This document shows, piece by piece, positions 7,489 to 16,075 of a stretch of 64,000 nucleotides of DNA. The stretch is from CAYHPR01 sp964358895 (GTDB lineage: Archaea; Micrarchaeota; Micrarchaeia; CABMEP01). Every line of letters starts with the position of its first letter. The stretch's first letter is position 1. The stretch covers positions 1 through 64,000 of the forward strand of contig CAYHPR010000003.1 in the NCBI GenBank assembly GCA_964358895.1, given 5' to 3'. The notes beneath the pieces were generated by a model. That model saw only the letters and a list, made by a program, of their open reading frames with translations, searched no databases and was not told the origin of the DNA. Position numbers and translations under genes: made by a program.

Positions 7489-8550
7489 ATGAAGCTTTTT
7501 CATGAAGGAGGTTCAAGGATATTCAAAAATGAGTCAGTTCTTGATCCATCCTACTTTCCAGACCAGCTGCAACATAGGGACAAAGAGCTTAGGGATCTTG
7601 CTGATATTCTAAAAGTTGCTGCAGAAGGGAGGAAGCCAGAGAATGTTTTAATTGCAGGCCCACCAGGAACTGGAAAGACTAGCAGTGTCAAATACGTTCT
7701 TAATCAGTTAACTGATTTCACTAAACGTGTCCATTTGGTATATGTCAATTGTTGGCAAGCAAGCAGTGATACAGCAATTCTTTCAGAAATCGTCAACTCG
7801 TTGAAGATTGCCATGCCAAGACGCGGTTTGGCTCCAGATGAGATGGCAGATCGTATTTTTGAAGTTCTGGCCAAACAGGAGAAAATAGCCATCCTGGTTC
7901 TTGACGAAGTTGATAGACTGGTTGCTCAGGGTGGAGGTGCAACACTTTACCGTTTCTCTAGATCAGAAGAGCTCGGTAAAGCAAAAGTTGTTTTGATCGG
8001 CATTACCAACGATACAGAATTTATTGCTAAGGTTGATGACAGGATAAGAAGTTCCTTAGCCCAACGGAGAATGGAGTTTGAACGATACAAGTCAGTAGAG
8101 CTCAAAGATATCCTGCGGGAAAGAGTAAAGCTAGCTTTCCATCCAGCTGTGGTTGATCAGGATGCAATTGCTCTTTGTGCAGCACATGCAGCCAGACATG
8201 GTGGAGATGCCCGAATAGCCATCTCCTTGCTTCGTGCAGCAGGATTGGAGGCGGAAAAAACAGACAGTGCTAAAGTTGCTGTAGATCACGTTAGATCTGT
8301 AATCGATAGGACTGTTGTAACTAAAGCGGAACGGAAGATTAGTGAAATGTCAGAAATTGAGCAAGCAGTTGTAACTGCATTACTTGAAGGGCCTAAAACA
8401 AGCGGCCAAGTCTACAAACTTCTTGAGGGAAAGGCAACTGAGCGAGTTGTGCGTGACTATCTGGATAGGATGATCAAAAGTGGGATTATTGTAGCTGAGG
8501 AAATAGAAGTCAAACCAAAAGGAAAGACAAGAGTTTTCAGACTTGTTTAG
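7489..8550 (+). CDS. orc1: Orc1/Cdc6 replication initiator
   Basis: This 353-residue AAA+ protein has Walker A GPPGTGKT (57-64), Walker B LVLDEVD (136-142), sensor 1 around GITND (171-175) and a sensor-2-like HGGDAR region. A C-terminal winged helix (about 285-353) would contact origin DNA. It is expected to bind replication-origin repeats and load the MCM helicase. Archaeal origins often lie next to this gene, but I saw no clear origin-recognition repeats in the 77-base upstream gap. The 3' end overlaps the convergent gene at 8537 by 14 bases. Confidence 0.93.
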   Translation: MKLFHEGGSRIFKNESVLDPSYFPDQLQHRDKELRDLADILKVAAEGRKPENVLIAGPPGTGKTSSVKYVLNQLTDFTKRVHLVYVNCWQASSDTAILSEIVNSLKIAMPRRGLAPDEMADRIFEVLAKQEKIAILVLDEVDRLVAQGGGATLYRFSRSEELGKAKVVLIGITNDTEFIAKVDDRIRSSLAQRRMEFERYKSVELKDILRERVKLAFHPAVVDQDAIALCAAHAARHGGDARIAISLLRAAGLEAEKTDSAKVAVDHVRSVIDRTVVTKAERKISEMSEIEQAVVTALLEGPKTSGQVYKLLEGKATERVVRDYLDRMIKSGIIVAEEIEVKPKGKTRVFRLV

Positions 8551-8938
8551 TTTGTTTGAATTTTTCACATTCTTCGAGCGCGATTTTTATTATACGACAG
8601 ATCTCGTCTAAAGAAGATTTGACTTTGGGCTTTATTCCCTTGTCAGCCGTTATAGCTGCGATTGTTTTTTCTTCAGTAAGTGCAATTAACTCATCAATTC
8701 TAGAATAGTAATTCAAGTATTTTTTAAGTGGAGAACGTTCAATAGAGGTGCTAAGTGCTTTCCGTAAAGTTTCTGATGATGTTTCCGCTTTATCAAATAA
8801 GAGCTGATTAAGGGCCGGTCCCTTAACTTTTTTCCAGAATTCATCAGTTCTCGGTTTTAAATTTAGAGCTTCGTTTACATTTGTGTTTCCATTTTTATTT
8901 TCTATGATACCTTGTTTTTTGGACGAAATAGTTTCCAT
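8537..8938 (-). CDS. Hypothetical helical protein, last gene of surface block A
   Basis: The 133 residues are mostly charged and predicted helical, with no signal peptide, membrane segment or known motif. The N-terminal ~30 residues are Asn/Lys-rich and probably disordered; the rest could form a helical bundle. It lies 64 bases after the membrane-anchored protein at 9003-9653 and is the last gene of a same-strand run that starts with the 1146-aa secreted protein. It overlaps orc1/cdc6 by 14 bases. I do not recognise it. Confidence 0.5.
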   Translation of the reverse strand: METISSKKQGIIENKNGNTNVNEALNLKPRTDEFWKKVKGPALNQLLFDKAETSSETLRKALSTSIERSPLKKYLNYYSRIDELIALTEEKTIAAITADKGIKPKVKSSLDEICRIIKIALEECEKFKQTKQV

Positions 8939-9002
8939 CTGCTAATCATTCACGCTCCAACTAGTCATGTAAGAGTATATGTGATCAGATAGTTTTTTAT
9001 TT

Positions 9003-9653
9003 TTATTTAGTGCCTGGGAAAAACTTCCATTCCGATTCTTTCTTTGCTTCAGGATTTGGAGTGGCTGTTGTATCTGATTTTTTTTCTGCAGATGGTTGGG
9101 TCATATCTACGTGTATTGTTCTCTTTCTCCAAGTATTTGGTTTATACCATTTCCTTTTTGGTCCAAATTCCACTCCTGTAATATCTATTCCTTCGTGGAA
9201 TTCATCCTTATGCATCTGGTTATATACTGCAATAGCTGAAGAGATTTTTGAGACTAGCTCATCGTGTGTAGAGTAGTTCTTGAACTTTTTGTCAGTATTT
9301 CTCTTCAGTAACGCTATTTTATTTGTTATCTGGGCTGTAGCGTTATTAGTTAATTCTTTTTGTATTGTTAGTTCTGTCGTTAATTCCGTAGTTTTTTTAT
9401 TTATTTTTTCAGTTTCTGCTTGAAGTATTTTATCGTTTTCTTTTCTCATTTCTGTTTTAATCTTATTTTTATAAGAGTTAAGCGCAGCATTCGCACCAAT
9501 GTACAAAAGTCCCGCACCAATACCTAAAGCTAAAGTCCCAACTGCATAGCGTGTCCAATGAGCTTTAACATGAGCCATCATTTTTGATCCTAACTTTTGA
9601 TTAACATTTCCTGTTTCTTGCGTTTGTTCTGGTTCTTGTCCTAATATTCCCAT
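9003..9653 (-). CDS. Membrane-anchored coiled-coil protein of surface block A
   Basis: The 216 residues comprise a polar N-terminus, one membrane helix (about 35-57), a Lys/Glu/Thr-rich coiled coil (about 60-130), a small C-terminal domain and a disordered tail. The C-terminal domain (Y-N-Q-M...GVEFGP...RKRTIHVDM) resembles in pattern the C-terminal domain of the proteins at 17997 and 19552; the similarity is weak and inferred. A strong GGGAGGG ribosome site precedes the ATG at 9653. The gene lies 15 bases after the previous one. It may tether part of a surface complex to the membrane. Confidence 0.6.
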   Translation of the reverse strand: MGILGQEPEQTQETGNVNQKLGSKMMAHVKAHWTRYAVGTLALGIGAGLLYIGANAALNSYKNKIKTEMRKENDKILQAETEKINKKTTELTTELTIQKELTNNATAQITNKIALLKRNTDKKFKNYSTHDELVSKISSAIAVYNQMHKDEFHEGIDITGVEFGPKRKWYKPNTWRKRTIHVDMTQPSAEKKSDTTATPNPEAKKESEWKFFPGTK

Positions 9654-9668
9654 TATATCCCTCCCAAA

Positions 9669-10055
9669 TTAGTCTACTTTAATAACTGGTTCAATAAAAA
9701 ACGTTTTAATTTCCTGATCAAGATAAGCCCTTGCTTTATGATTGTTTACTATAAGTTCGCATTCATATGTGAGGTTATTTGCACGGTATTTTATTTCTTG
9801 TTTTAAAGTTCTGAATGTTGCAGTTATCTCATTTTTATCAGGTGTTTGTGAAAATTGAGTCATTATAACTGACTGTGATTGCCAGTCAAAAAATCCAGTT
9901 TCTCTATCATGAATGAGCTTACCTTCTACCTGTAAACTAGGGGCTCTGATATAAAGTGTATTCTTTGTATCGCCTATTGCAACGTAGTGTTGTTCATTCT
10001 TAAATGCCCACGCGGATACCTTTTGCAAAGAACGTGTTGCTGTGTCTGCTACCAT
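9669..10055 (-). CDS. Hypothetical soluble beta-rich protein of surface block A
   Basis: This 128-residue protein has alternating hydrophobic strands and no signal peptide or membrane helix; I do not recognise a family. I chose the ATG at 10055 because a TATA element (GGTATAAATAGG, about 10075-10088) predicts a transcript starting near 10057. ATG codons at 10070 and 10067 are in frame but too close to the box for that promoter. They remain possible if the gene is read from the upstream gene. It is followed 15 bases later by the membrane-anchored coiled-coil gene. Confidence 0.5.
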   Translation of the reverse strand: MVADTATRSLQKVSAWAFKNEQHYVAIGDTKNTLYIRAPSLQVEGKLIHDRETGFFDWQSQSVIMTQFSQTPDKNEITATFRTLKQEIKYRANNLTYECELIVNNHKARAYLDQEIKTFFIEPVIKVD

Positions 10056-10132
10056 AGAGATATGCATCATAAGACCTATTTATACCTTTTGGTTTAGTTC
10101 ATCAGGTCAAGTAGAATTAGTGCCTATTCTTA

Positions 10133-11023
10133 TTATCTAATTACAATTTTCTTTGGAAGTGCCGCGTGTATTTCTTCAGATCGTTTTTTAAGATATTTAT
10201 TCAGTTCTACAAAGTCTTTTCTTCCAAGATCTGCACTTAGGTACCTGCCAAGAAAGCCATTCATCGCCAATTTTTCTGAATATGTCAGAAATTTATCCAT
10301 TGCTCTTAGATTTTTGGTTATTTCGTTTATTATCTCTTGTTCTCCTTTTCTTATTTTTATTCCCATCAATTTAGTCGGACCTTTAGCGGTTGATAAAATC
10401 TGGTCTAATTTTTTCATATTTTCCGTATAGCTTTTGTTAACTCCTTCCGGAGAGTAAGCTAATCTAAAAACAGTGTTTCCCTTAACGACTTCTGCTAAGT
10501 TGGAAATGCTTTTGTCAATATTTTCTCCCCATTGTGTCAGTACTTTATACATCATCTTATTACTTTTTTCAACAGCATCAATCCTTTTCTTTTGGTTTTC
10601 TAGATCTATTTTTACCTCTGTCAAGATCTTTGCCCCAGCGACAAGTATTTTTTCTTTTTTGGATTCTGCTTCTGCTATATTCTCAGGGATTCTTCGAACC
10701 AGCATTTCAATAAAATTCTCTATATCACTCTTCTTAATAACGGGTATAACTGTTCCAAGTTCCTTTTTTTGATCGGCTGTAAGTGCTTTTTCACCTAGTA
10801 CATTTGTTTTCCAATTTGCCACACTAAGTAGTGCGTAATAAGTTGCAGTTTTTCCTTGAGTTTCAACATATTGGTTAATCCCTTCAAGAAGATCGTTTAT
10901 TGGGATTTCAATACATTTAGAAATAGTTTTCTTAACTTCTTCAGCTGTATACTTGGGTCTTCCATATAGCTTTATTGCTTTGTCAACACTTTCAATTGCT
11001 TGATTAATTTCGTTTTTTGCCAT
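10133..11023 (-). CDS. Hypothetical alpha-helical protein of surface block A
   Basis: The 296 residues are almost entirely helical, Lys/Glu/Ile-rich, with no signal peptide or membrane segment. The region ~115-185 (KKEKILVAGAKILTEV onward) has coiled-coil spacing. No enzymatic motif is visible. The ATG at 11023 is preceded by a GGAAGAG-like ribosome site. It sits 67 bases downstream of the giant secreted protein gene and is probably part of the same operon, so a cytoplasmic role in assembling or exporting that protein is possible, though unproven. Confidence 0.55.
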   Translation of the reverse strand: MAKNEINQAIESVDKAIKLYGRPKYTAEEVKKTISKCIEIPINDLLEGINQYVETQGKTATYYALLSVANWKTNVLGEKALTADQKKELGTVIPVIKKSDIENFIEMLVRRIPENIAEAESKKEKILVAGAKILTEVKIDLENQKKRIDAVEKSNKMMYKVLTQWGENIDKSISNLAEVVKGNTVFRLAYSPEGVNKSYTENMKKLDQILSTAKGPTKLMGIKIRKGEQEIINEITKNLRAMDKFLTYSEKLAMNGFLGRYLSADLGRKDFVELNKYLKKRSEEIHAALPKKIVIR

Positions 11024-11090
11024 ATTACTCTTCCATCCGTTCTTTTTTCAACTTTTTATTGCTTTCTACGGTTAAGTTGTCTACTCTATA

Positions 11091-14000
11091 CTAAAATTTA
11101 TAACCGAAATTGATTTTTGCGGAAAAAGTTCCAGTAACTGAACTAGATTCGCCAGTTGCGGTTGAAGTTCTTCCTAAGCTTAAGATCCCTTGGAATTGCC
11201 AAGGACCTTTACTTTTCTTAGTATCTAAATTGAAGGTTGTCTGGGTTATTTTTATTCCTTCTCCAACGTATAATGAATCAGATCTGTGTTCTCCTGAGAA
11301 TTTGAATTCATAAACAGTCGGTGTTCCGTTGTTTTCTTTTATTGAATACCATCCTAAACCTGCTCGCATAAGCACTCTACTGTTGTCTGCAATCGCCGTT
11401 CTTTTATTATTTTCATCATAAGCTACGAAAAAGTATTTATCAGACGCAAATCTTGCCCATGTTCCAATATTCCATTTTACATCCGTATCGTTTTTTATTG
11501 CCGAACTTGTTTTTTCTCCTGTGGACAGAACGATAAATCCAAGTAGGGAATTTGGAAAGAATCCTGATCCAGTGACCCATCCGTATCCATTATGAGATCC
11601 TTCTATTACACTCATTCTGCCTAGAGTCATAATAGTGCTGAAAGGAATACGAAGTCCTGCACCAGAATATCGTTTAGGTTCAGTATATTCTTCAGTGTGT
11701 TCTTTGAATATCTGCTTAAATGCTTCAGCATAAAGGCCACCTGCACCATATCCTCTATGCGTTACTTCTCCATTAATCAAACGGGTTTGTTCAGAATCTG
11801 CACCTTCAAGCAATGTGTTTGTTCCAATATACTTCACAGTCGCCATCTTTATTGGTTCTGCGAAAGAAGTCTGCAGTTTTCTTTCAGATCCTTTTTTAAC
11901 TATCGGATTGTCTTTTTCATCAAGCCTAACTGCTCCAGTTGCGTCCTTTTCGAATTGTACGAAGTCTATGGATCCAATGATATTTCTATCAATATTCCTA
12001 TCTCTAGCTATTGCCGTACCTAGCAAGAAACCAGCGAAACGTTCTCTTTCTTTTCTGTCTTTTGAGAGGTGCAAGCTCCCCATATATTCACTAGTAGCAA
12101 GATCTTGGAAATAATCTGTTTCTAGATATCCCTTGTTTCCAAGCCATCTAAGTGCCGAAGACGTGCGTCCTCTTTCCTCAAATCTTCTTGCACCAATAAT
12201 CTCAACGCCTTTGCCTTCCTTTGCATAGATTAAGCCGGGTGCAAGCTCAAGATCTCCGCTAATACTGAAGATTTTGCTCCTGAGGTGTATATCGCCTATC
12301 TCTTGAACTAAACCAAGTGCTATATCTCGTTTATCTATTTTGTCCAATTCCTTAACTTTCAACGGATTTCCATCCATTAGCGCTGCTATAGATGTGTGGT
12401 TCATAACTTTTGTTGAAGCCATAAATCCCGTAAACTTTTCTCCGTCCAGTCTCATTCGCACATCGCTAGTCCAATCATAATAACGCGCATACCTTTCGTT
12501 TATCTTTGCTTCAGGTATGTTCTGTTCAAAAAATGTGTTAACCCATTTTTCTCCAACTTTAACATAAGTTCTAGAGCTGTATGTCTTGGCCTTTTCATCT
12601 TTCAAATAAATAGTCGATACATTATTGTGCTTAGGAACGTAAAGATCCAAATACGCATTAACAAATTCCTCATTCTTGAAGTCAACTTTCAAGTTCTTCA
12701 AATTATGTATATTTACAGCTTCTGCATTGAATCGATCTAGTGCACGTTCTACCTTGCTTTGTGTTTCATTATTTGTTATTCTAACAAATTCTTTAGTTGT
12801 TACCTCTCCACCAAGTTTTAGTTTTGAAGTTGGTGAGAGTAGAGCAAGTTCAAATGCATCTTTAGTTTCTTTATCGGTTGCAAGTTTAGATGCATTTTCT
12901 AACCAGTCTCTTCGATATGCGACTGTACCATCGGTTAATCTAATACGTTCTACTTTCTTTTCTTTATACTCGTCAATCATTTTTGTCAATACATCTGTAA
13001 CTGAGTATACTGCATTCCATGTGATCGGTCTAACTGGTGGTTCGTATACTCGAGGTATTGCTTCGGTTAATCTAAGTACACTAAGCGCACTGAAATAGGT
13101 TAAATCAACCAGATACGGATAGTAGGTGTAAGGAACCCACAGGTCTTTGAGTCCTATTGTAGGAACACCCAAAATTGCTGCCCTTCGTCTTTCTGTCTCA
13201 GGGAGAATAGCAAACATTTCTTCTCTTCCAGGTTCTCGTTTCATTTCTTCTGCCATTGCAGTTGCAAATGATTTGTTCACGTTTTCAATAGCTTTGATTA
13301 CTTTATTTCGATAGAAATCGCGTATATTTTCATTCTGTTCAGTTACATTGAGGGTTAATTCCCTAATTTGATTATCTAACGTTCCAACAGTTAAAATCAT
13401 TGGTTCATAATTTGATGGATTATATTTTATCATTGCAGGAAGTGCAGAATTGAAAAAATCAATCCGGCCTGCCTCATCAATAATCGGCAAATTTTTAGCA
13501 ATTCTATTAATTTCTGTAGCATTCCATGTTTTTGTCTGTTCCATTATCGGTTTGGTAATTGTAAAAAAGTAGTATTGTGCCCTTAGATCTAGATCGGGTA
13601 AATTAAGCACATATTCTTTATTTGAAAGAAATTCCTCCCTCTTTACTTTGAATTCCTTATCCTCAAGTATCTGTTCCCATCTTACCAGTGCAGGTATTCC
13701 TGCTTCATCAATACCGTGGAGGGATTTCATTACAAGAAAAGACAATTCGTTTTCTTCAAATTTTTTCATTTTTTCAATAGCAGAGGTGTAATCCTTTTTC
13801 TTTATGTCAACTAAAGTTTCTTCATACATTCTATAATTTGCTTTCGAATAAAATAGTTTTTCTACAGCAGTATCAAATCTTTTTCTATTTAGGTCTCTTG
13901 CTGCATTATCTGCTTCTTTAATCCATGCAATCGTTTCATCGATCTTACTTATTCGTGCATCATAATTGGCTGCGGAGATAAAATATTCTTTAAATTCTTG

Positions 14001-14531
14001 ATTATATTCTTGGTTTCCTGTGAATTTTCTTCTTATTTCATCATATTGTGCTTTGAATAATTTCCTTTTTTCGAGATTAGTAGGATCATTCTCGATATCC
14101 TTATAAGCTCCAAATAAATTTTCAAAATCAGTTTTGCCAATAATTTTAATTGGCGATTCTTCCATTAGTTTAGCAAGTGTTTCAGGTGTCAAAATACCTG
14201 TAGGTTTAAGTGAAACACTTTTCTGGTAATCATAAATAGCACTGCGAGTGTCTGGACTGAGTTTACCATCAATTTCAATTGTTTTGCTAAGTATGGCATT
14301 GAGTGCCTTCTGAACTTGCTCTATCTGTTTAGGGTCTCTGATCTCTTTAACCGGGACCGTTAATCTTTCTTTTTGTGCAGGCATTTTATCAGCCATACTT
14401 CTCTGTATTATATCCTCGCTTCCGCTTTTTAAATGTTTAACGTTTGCCCACCCTTTGCCACTCGAAGCTAATGCCAAAATAGGAATGACTGAAATTGTAA
14501 TAAGTTTTTTTCTTAGTCCTTCGTGTTTCAT
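11091..14531 (-). CDS. Giant secreted protein with PG_binding_1-like domain (1146 aa)
   Basis: A signal peptide covers residues ~1-29 (basic start, ISVIPILALASSGKGWAN). Residues ~66-124 match a peptidoglycan_binding_1 domain: IEIDGKLSPDTRSAI then LKPTGILTPETLAKLM. Residues ~130-480 are helical. The C-terminal ~450 residues are rich in alternating hydrophobic/polar strands and end INFGYKF, like the closing strand of outer-membrane beta barrels. There is no C-terminal membrane anchor. It is the first gene of a five-gene minus-strand run. Archaea lack bacterial peptidoglycan, so the first domain may bind another glycan. Function unknown. Confidence 0.7.
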   Translation of the reverse strand: MKHEGLRKKLITISVIPILALASSGKGWANVKHLKSGSEDIIQRSMADKMPAQKERLTVPVKEIRDPKQIEQVQKALNAILSKTIEIDGKLSPDTRSAIYDYQKSVSLKPTGILTPETLAKLMEESPIKIIGKTDFENLFGAYKDIENDPTNLEKRKLFKAQYDEIRRKFTGNQEYNQEFKEYFISAANYDARISKIDETIAWIKEADNAARDLNRKRFDTAVEKLFYSKANYRMYEETLVDIKKKDYTSAIEKMKKFEENELSFLVMKSLHGIDEAGIPALVRWEQILEDKEFKVKREEFLSNKEYVLNLPDLDLRAQYYFFTITKPIMEQTKTWNATEINRIAKNLPIIDEAGRIDFFNSALPAMIKYNPSNYEPMILTVGTLDNQIRELTLNVTEQNENIRDFYRNKVIKAIENVNKSFATAMAEEMKREPGREEMFAILPETERRRAAILGVPTIGLKDLWVPYTYYPYLVDLTYFSALSVLRLTEAIPRVYEPPVRPITWNAVYSVTDVLTKMIDEYKEKKVERIRLTDGTVAYRRDWLENASKLATDKETKDAFELALLSPTSKLKLGGEVTTKEFVRITNNETQSKVERALDRFNAEAVNIHNLKNLKVDFKNEEFVNAYLDLYVPKHNNVSTIYLKDEKAKTYSSRTYVKVGEKWVNTFFEQNIPEAKINERYARYYDWTSDVRMRLDGEKFTGFMASTKVMNHTSIAALMDGNPLKVKELDKIDKRDIALGLVQEIGDIHLRSKIFSISGDLELAPGLIYAKEGKGVEIIGARRFEERGRTSSALRWLGNKGYLETDYFQDLATSEYMGSLHLSKDRKERERFAGFLLGTAIARDRNIDRNIIGSIDFVQFEKDATGAVRLDEKDNPIVKKGSERKLQTSFAEPIKMATVKYIGTNTLLEGADSEQTRLINGEVTHRGYGAGGLYAEAFKQIFKEHTEEYTEPKRYSGAGLRIPFSTIMTLGRMSVIEGSHNGYGWVTGSGFFPNSLLGFIVLSTGEKTSSAIKNDTDVKWNIGTWARFASDKYFFVAYDENNKRTAIADNSRVLMRAGLGWYSIKENNGTPTVYEFKFSGEHRSDSLYVGEGIKITQTTFNLDTKKSKGPWQFQGILSLGRTSTATGESSSVTGTFSAKINFGYKF

Positions 14532-14583
14532 TAAACTAGTAGTCTAAACACTTATTTATTGATTATCTCTCAATCATTTATGT

Positions 14584-14913
14584 TTAGCTTATACTACTTT
14601 TTGCTTTTGTTTTGCTTTTTCGTATTGTTCCCGAGGTATATGTTGTTTGTAGATGAACTGGTACATTATCTAGATTGGTGATAATAGGAAGAGCTTGTTT
14701 AGCAAGTTCAATAGCATCCCTTCTCACTCTGATAATGGCCAAATCTTTATCGAAAGTAATAACTCTAGCAATAATCTGTGAATAGCCAATTTCACCAACG
14801 AGTTTGAGTAAAGCAGCCGTTAGACCTCGTTCAAACTGTTCTTTAGTGAACGAATGTTCACAGTGGACTTTTATTGTAATATAACGCCATTTTTCTTTTA
14901 GAGTTGCTTTCAT
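14584..14913 (-). CDS. rnp2: RNase P protein component 2 (Pop5 family)
   Basis: The 109 residues match the Pop5/Rpp14 family: LKEKWRYITIKV at the start, a central helical part, ITFDKDLAIIRVRRDAIELAKQAL, and the conserved SGTIRK near the end. With Rpp30 it forms the protein pair supporting the catalytic RNA in tRNA 5' processing. I chose the ATG at 14913 because GGGAG lies 4 bases upstream; a TTG at 14943 would overlap the previous gene. The usual archaeal order rpl15e-rnp3-rnp2 is kept, but two genes of a regulator module lie between rnp3 and rnp2. Confidence 0.9.
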   Translation of the reverse strand: MKATLKEKWRYITIKVHCEHSFTKEQFERGLTAALLKLVGEIGYSQIIARVITFDKDLAIIRVRRDAIELAKQALPIITNLDNVPVHLQTTYTSGTIRKSKTKAKSSIS

Positions 14914-14926
14914 TAGCTCCCTTTTC

Positions 14927-15211
14927 TTAGATATCAAATCCAAGCTGTTCTTTTATTAGTTTCTTTATTTCTTGTGATTTTTCTGGATTCAGCGACACCT
15001 GTGTACCATAATGTGTTGGTTTTCTAAGAATAAATCTCTCTTTTATTAGTTTTTCAGCTAAGTCTTTAGCTAGAGCTAGCCCATGTTTTCCTAATGATTG
15101 TGACTTGAATACTTTGAAAATATTTTCATACGCTGTATGACTTCCGCCCCATTTGCGTTTTCTAGCAAGTGAAAATAAAAGTTGTGAACGGAGTCGGTCT
15201 TCATTATCCAT
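14927..15211 (-). CDS. Small winged-helix-like protein, module copy 2
   Basis: This 94-residue paralogue of the protein at 4041-4307 has KWGGSH near residue 20 and KPTHYGTQVSLNPEKSQEI near the C-terminus. It ends 13 bases before the rnp2 start, so rnp2 may be transcribed from this gene's promoter. The divergent partner at 15262 encodes the same HTH family as the partner of copy 1. Function unknown; the strong conservation of the KWG-SH and KPT-YG motifs between copies suggests a specific role, not drift. A DNA-binding or toxin-like role is possible. Confidence 0.72.
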   Translation of the reverse strand: MDNEDRLRSQLLFSLARKRKWGGSHTAYENIFKVFKSQSLGKHGLALAKDLAEKLIKERFILRKPTHYGTQVSLNPEKSQEIKKLIKEQLGFDI

Positions 15212-15214
15212 TTG

Positions 15215-15240
15215 TTTACATCGATGTAAATATTTATATA
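15215..15240. promoter_or_regulatory. Perfect 16-bp palindrome and shared TATA box of module copy 2
   Basis: TTTACATCGATGTAAA at 15215-15230 is a perfect palindrome in the 50-base gap between the divergent genes. An AT box at 15228-15240 follows at once and lies ~25 bases from both the ATG at 15262 (plus) and the ATG at 15211 (minus). A regulator bound at the palindrome would block both directions. Confidence 0.6.
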
Positions 15241-15261
15241 GCTATAGGTTGTAAAGTAATA

Positions 15262-15591
15262 ATGGAAAAATCACCATTGTTGGAAGTTATAGGATATTCT
15301 GTAGAGAACAGAGTCATAGATTTTCTTATAGAAGGAAAGGGGACAGATTACACCAAAAAGGATATAGCAGAAGGTTGCGATATAGCAAGACCTACGCTTT
15401 ATAAAATACTTCCAAAATTAATAACAGAGGGAATAGTCAAACACACCAGAACTATAGGTAGAGCAATTTTGTATAGTCTGGATGAAGAAAATGAAAAAGT
15501 GCAATTATTATTACAGTTAGAAACAATGCTACTTAAGAAGTCATTCGAAGAAGTAGAAAAATCAAAAGTTAAGGCACATGTTAGACATTAG
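15262..15591 (+). CDS. Winged-HTH regulator, module copy 2
   Basis: This 109-residue HTH protein has the same length as, and is homologous to, the one at 4370-4699. The DNA-binding part is around TKKDIAEGCDIARPTLYKIL, with a wing at RTIGRAILYSLDEEN. I chose the ATG at 15262 because the TATA-like box sits ~25 bases before it; the longer open frame upstream runs through the palindrome and the divergent gene. It is antisense to the operon around it and its end overlaps the rnp3 stop by 11 bases. It is the likely binder of the palindrome at 15215-15230. Confidence 0.8.
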   Translation: MEKSPLLEVIGYSVENRVIDFLIEGKGTDYTKKDIAEGCDIARPTLYKILPKLITEGIVKHTRTIGRAILYSLDEENEKVQLLLQLETMLLKKSFEEVEKSKVKAHVRH

Positions 15592-16075
15592 GCCGAATTG
15601 ACTTTAATGTCTCTTTATTGTCAGGATCTACAAGAGAACAAATTGCAACAATTTCTTCAGGAGTTCTTACGTTTATTTCGTTTTTAGCTAAAGTTGCAAC
15701 ACGTATTGCAACTTTGTAAGATTTGCAGAATTTTATGAACCTGCTTATCCGATTGATTGTGACTGCTCTCTGCAATCCTTCTTTTTCAAAGATATCTGAA
15801 AGTGCAATGAGCACTGGTTTTTCTTTATCATGTGCAGCAGCAAGAAATGCAACGTCCGTTTCATATGTTGTTAGGTAGAGAAGGTCAAAGAACCTAGCAG
15901 TTCTTTTCAGTTCCTCCGGGTTGTCTGATTTGGAAATTGCCGGTTTCTTCGTTATTCTGTCGGTCGGAGAATAGATGTGAATGTCTTTACCGATTACCTG
16001 AACAGAAGAGAAGCCGTATTGATTAAATTTTTCAAAATTAAAGGAAACGATATCAGCAAATTTCGATTTAGGCAT
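15581..16075 (-). CDS. rnp3: RNase P protein component 3 (Rpp30 family)
   Basis: The 164 residues match archaeal Rpp30, a shortened TIM-barrel-like protein. The visible pattern includes KRTARFFDLLYLTTYETDVAF, ALSDIF, NRISRFIKFCKSYKVAIRVAT and RTPEEIVAICSLVD. Rpp30 pairs with Pop5 in RNase P. The start overlaps the end of rpl15e by 8 bases, the normal coupled arrangement in many archaea. At 164 residues it is shorter than the ~200-240 common in the family, so the N-terminal region may be reduced. Its stop overlaps the antisense HTH gene. Confidence 0.85.
   Translation of the reverse strand: MPKSKFADIVSFNFEKFNQYGFSSVQVIGKDIHIYSPTDRITKKPAISKSDNPEELKRTARFFDLLYLTTYETDVAFLAAAHDKEKPVLIALSDIFEKEGLQRAVTINRISRFIKFCKSYKVAIRVATLAKNEINVRTPEEIVAICSLVDPDNKETLKSIRPNV

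Noticed and set aside
11697..12114. Plus-strand open frames opposite the 1146-aa gene
   Set aside because: They are antisense shadows with no start signal and Cys/Phe-rich composition expected from the reverse complement.
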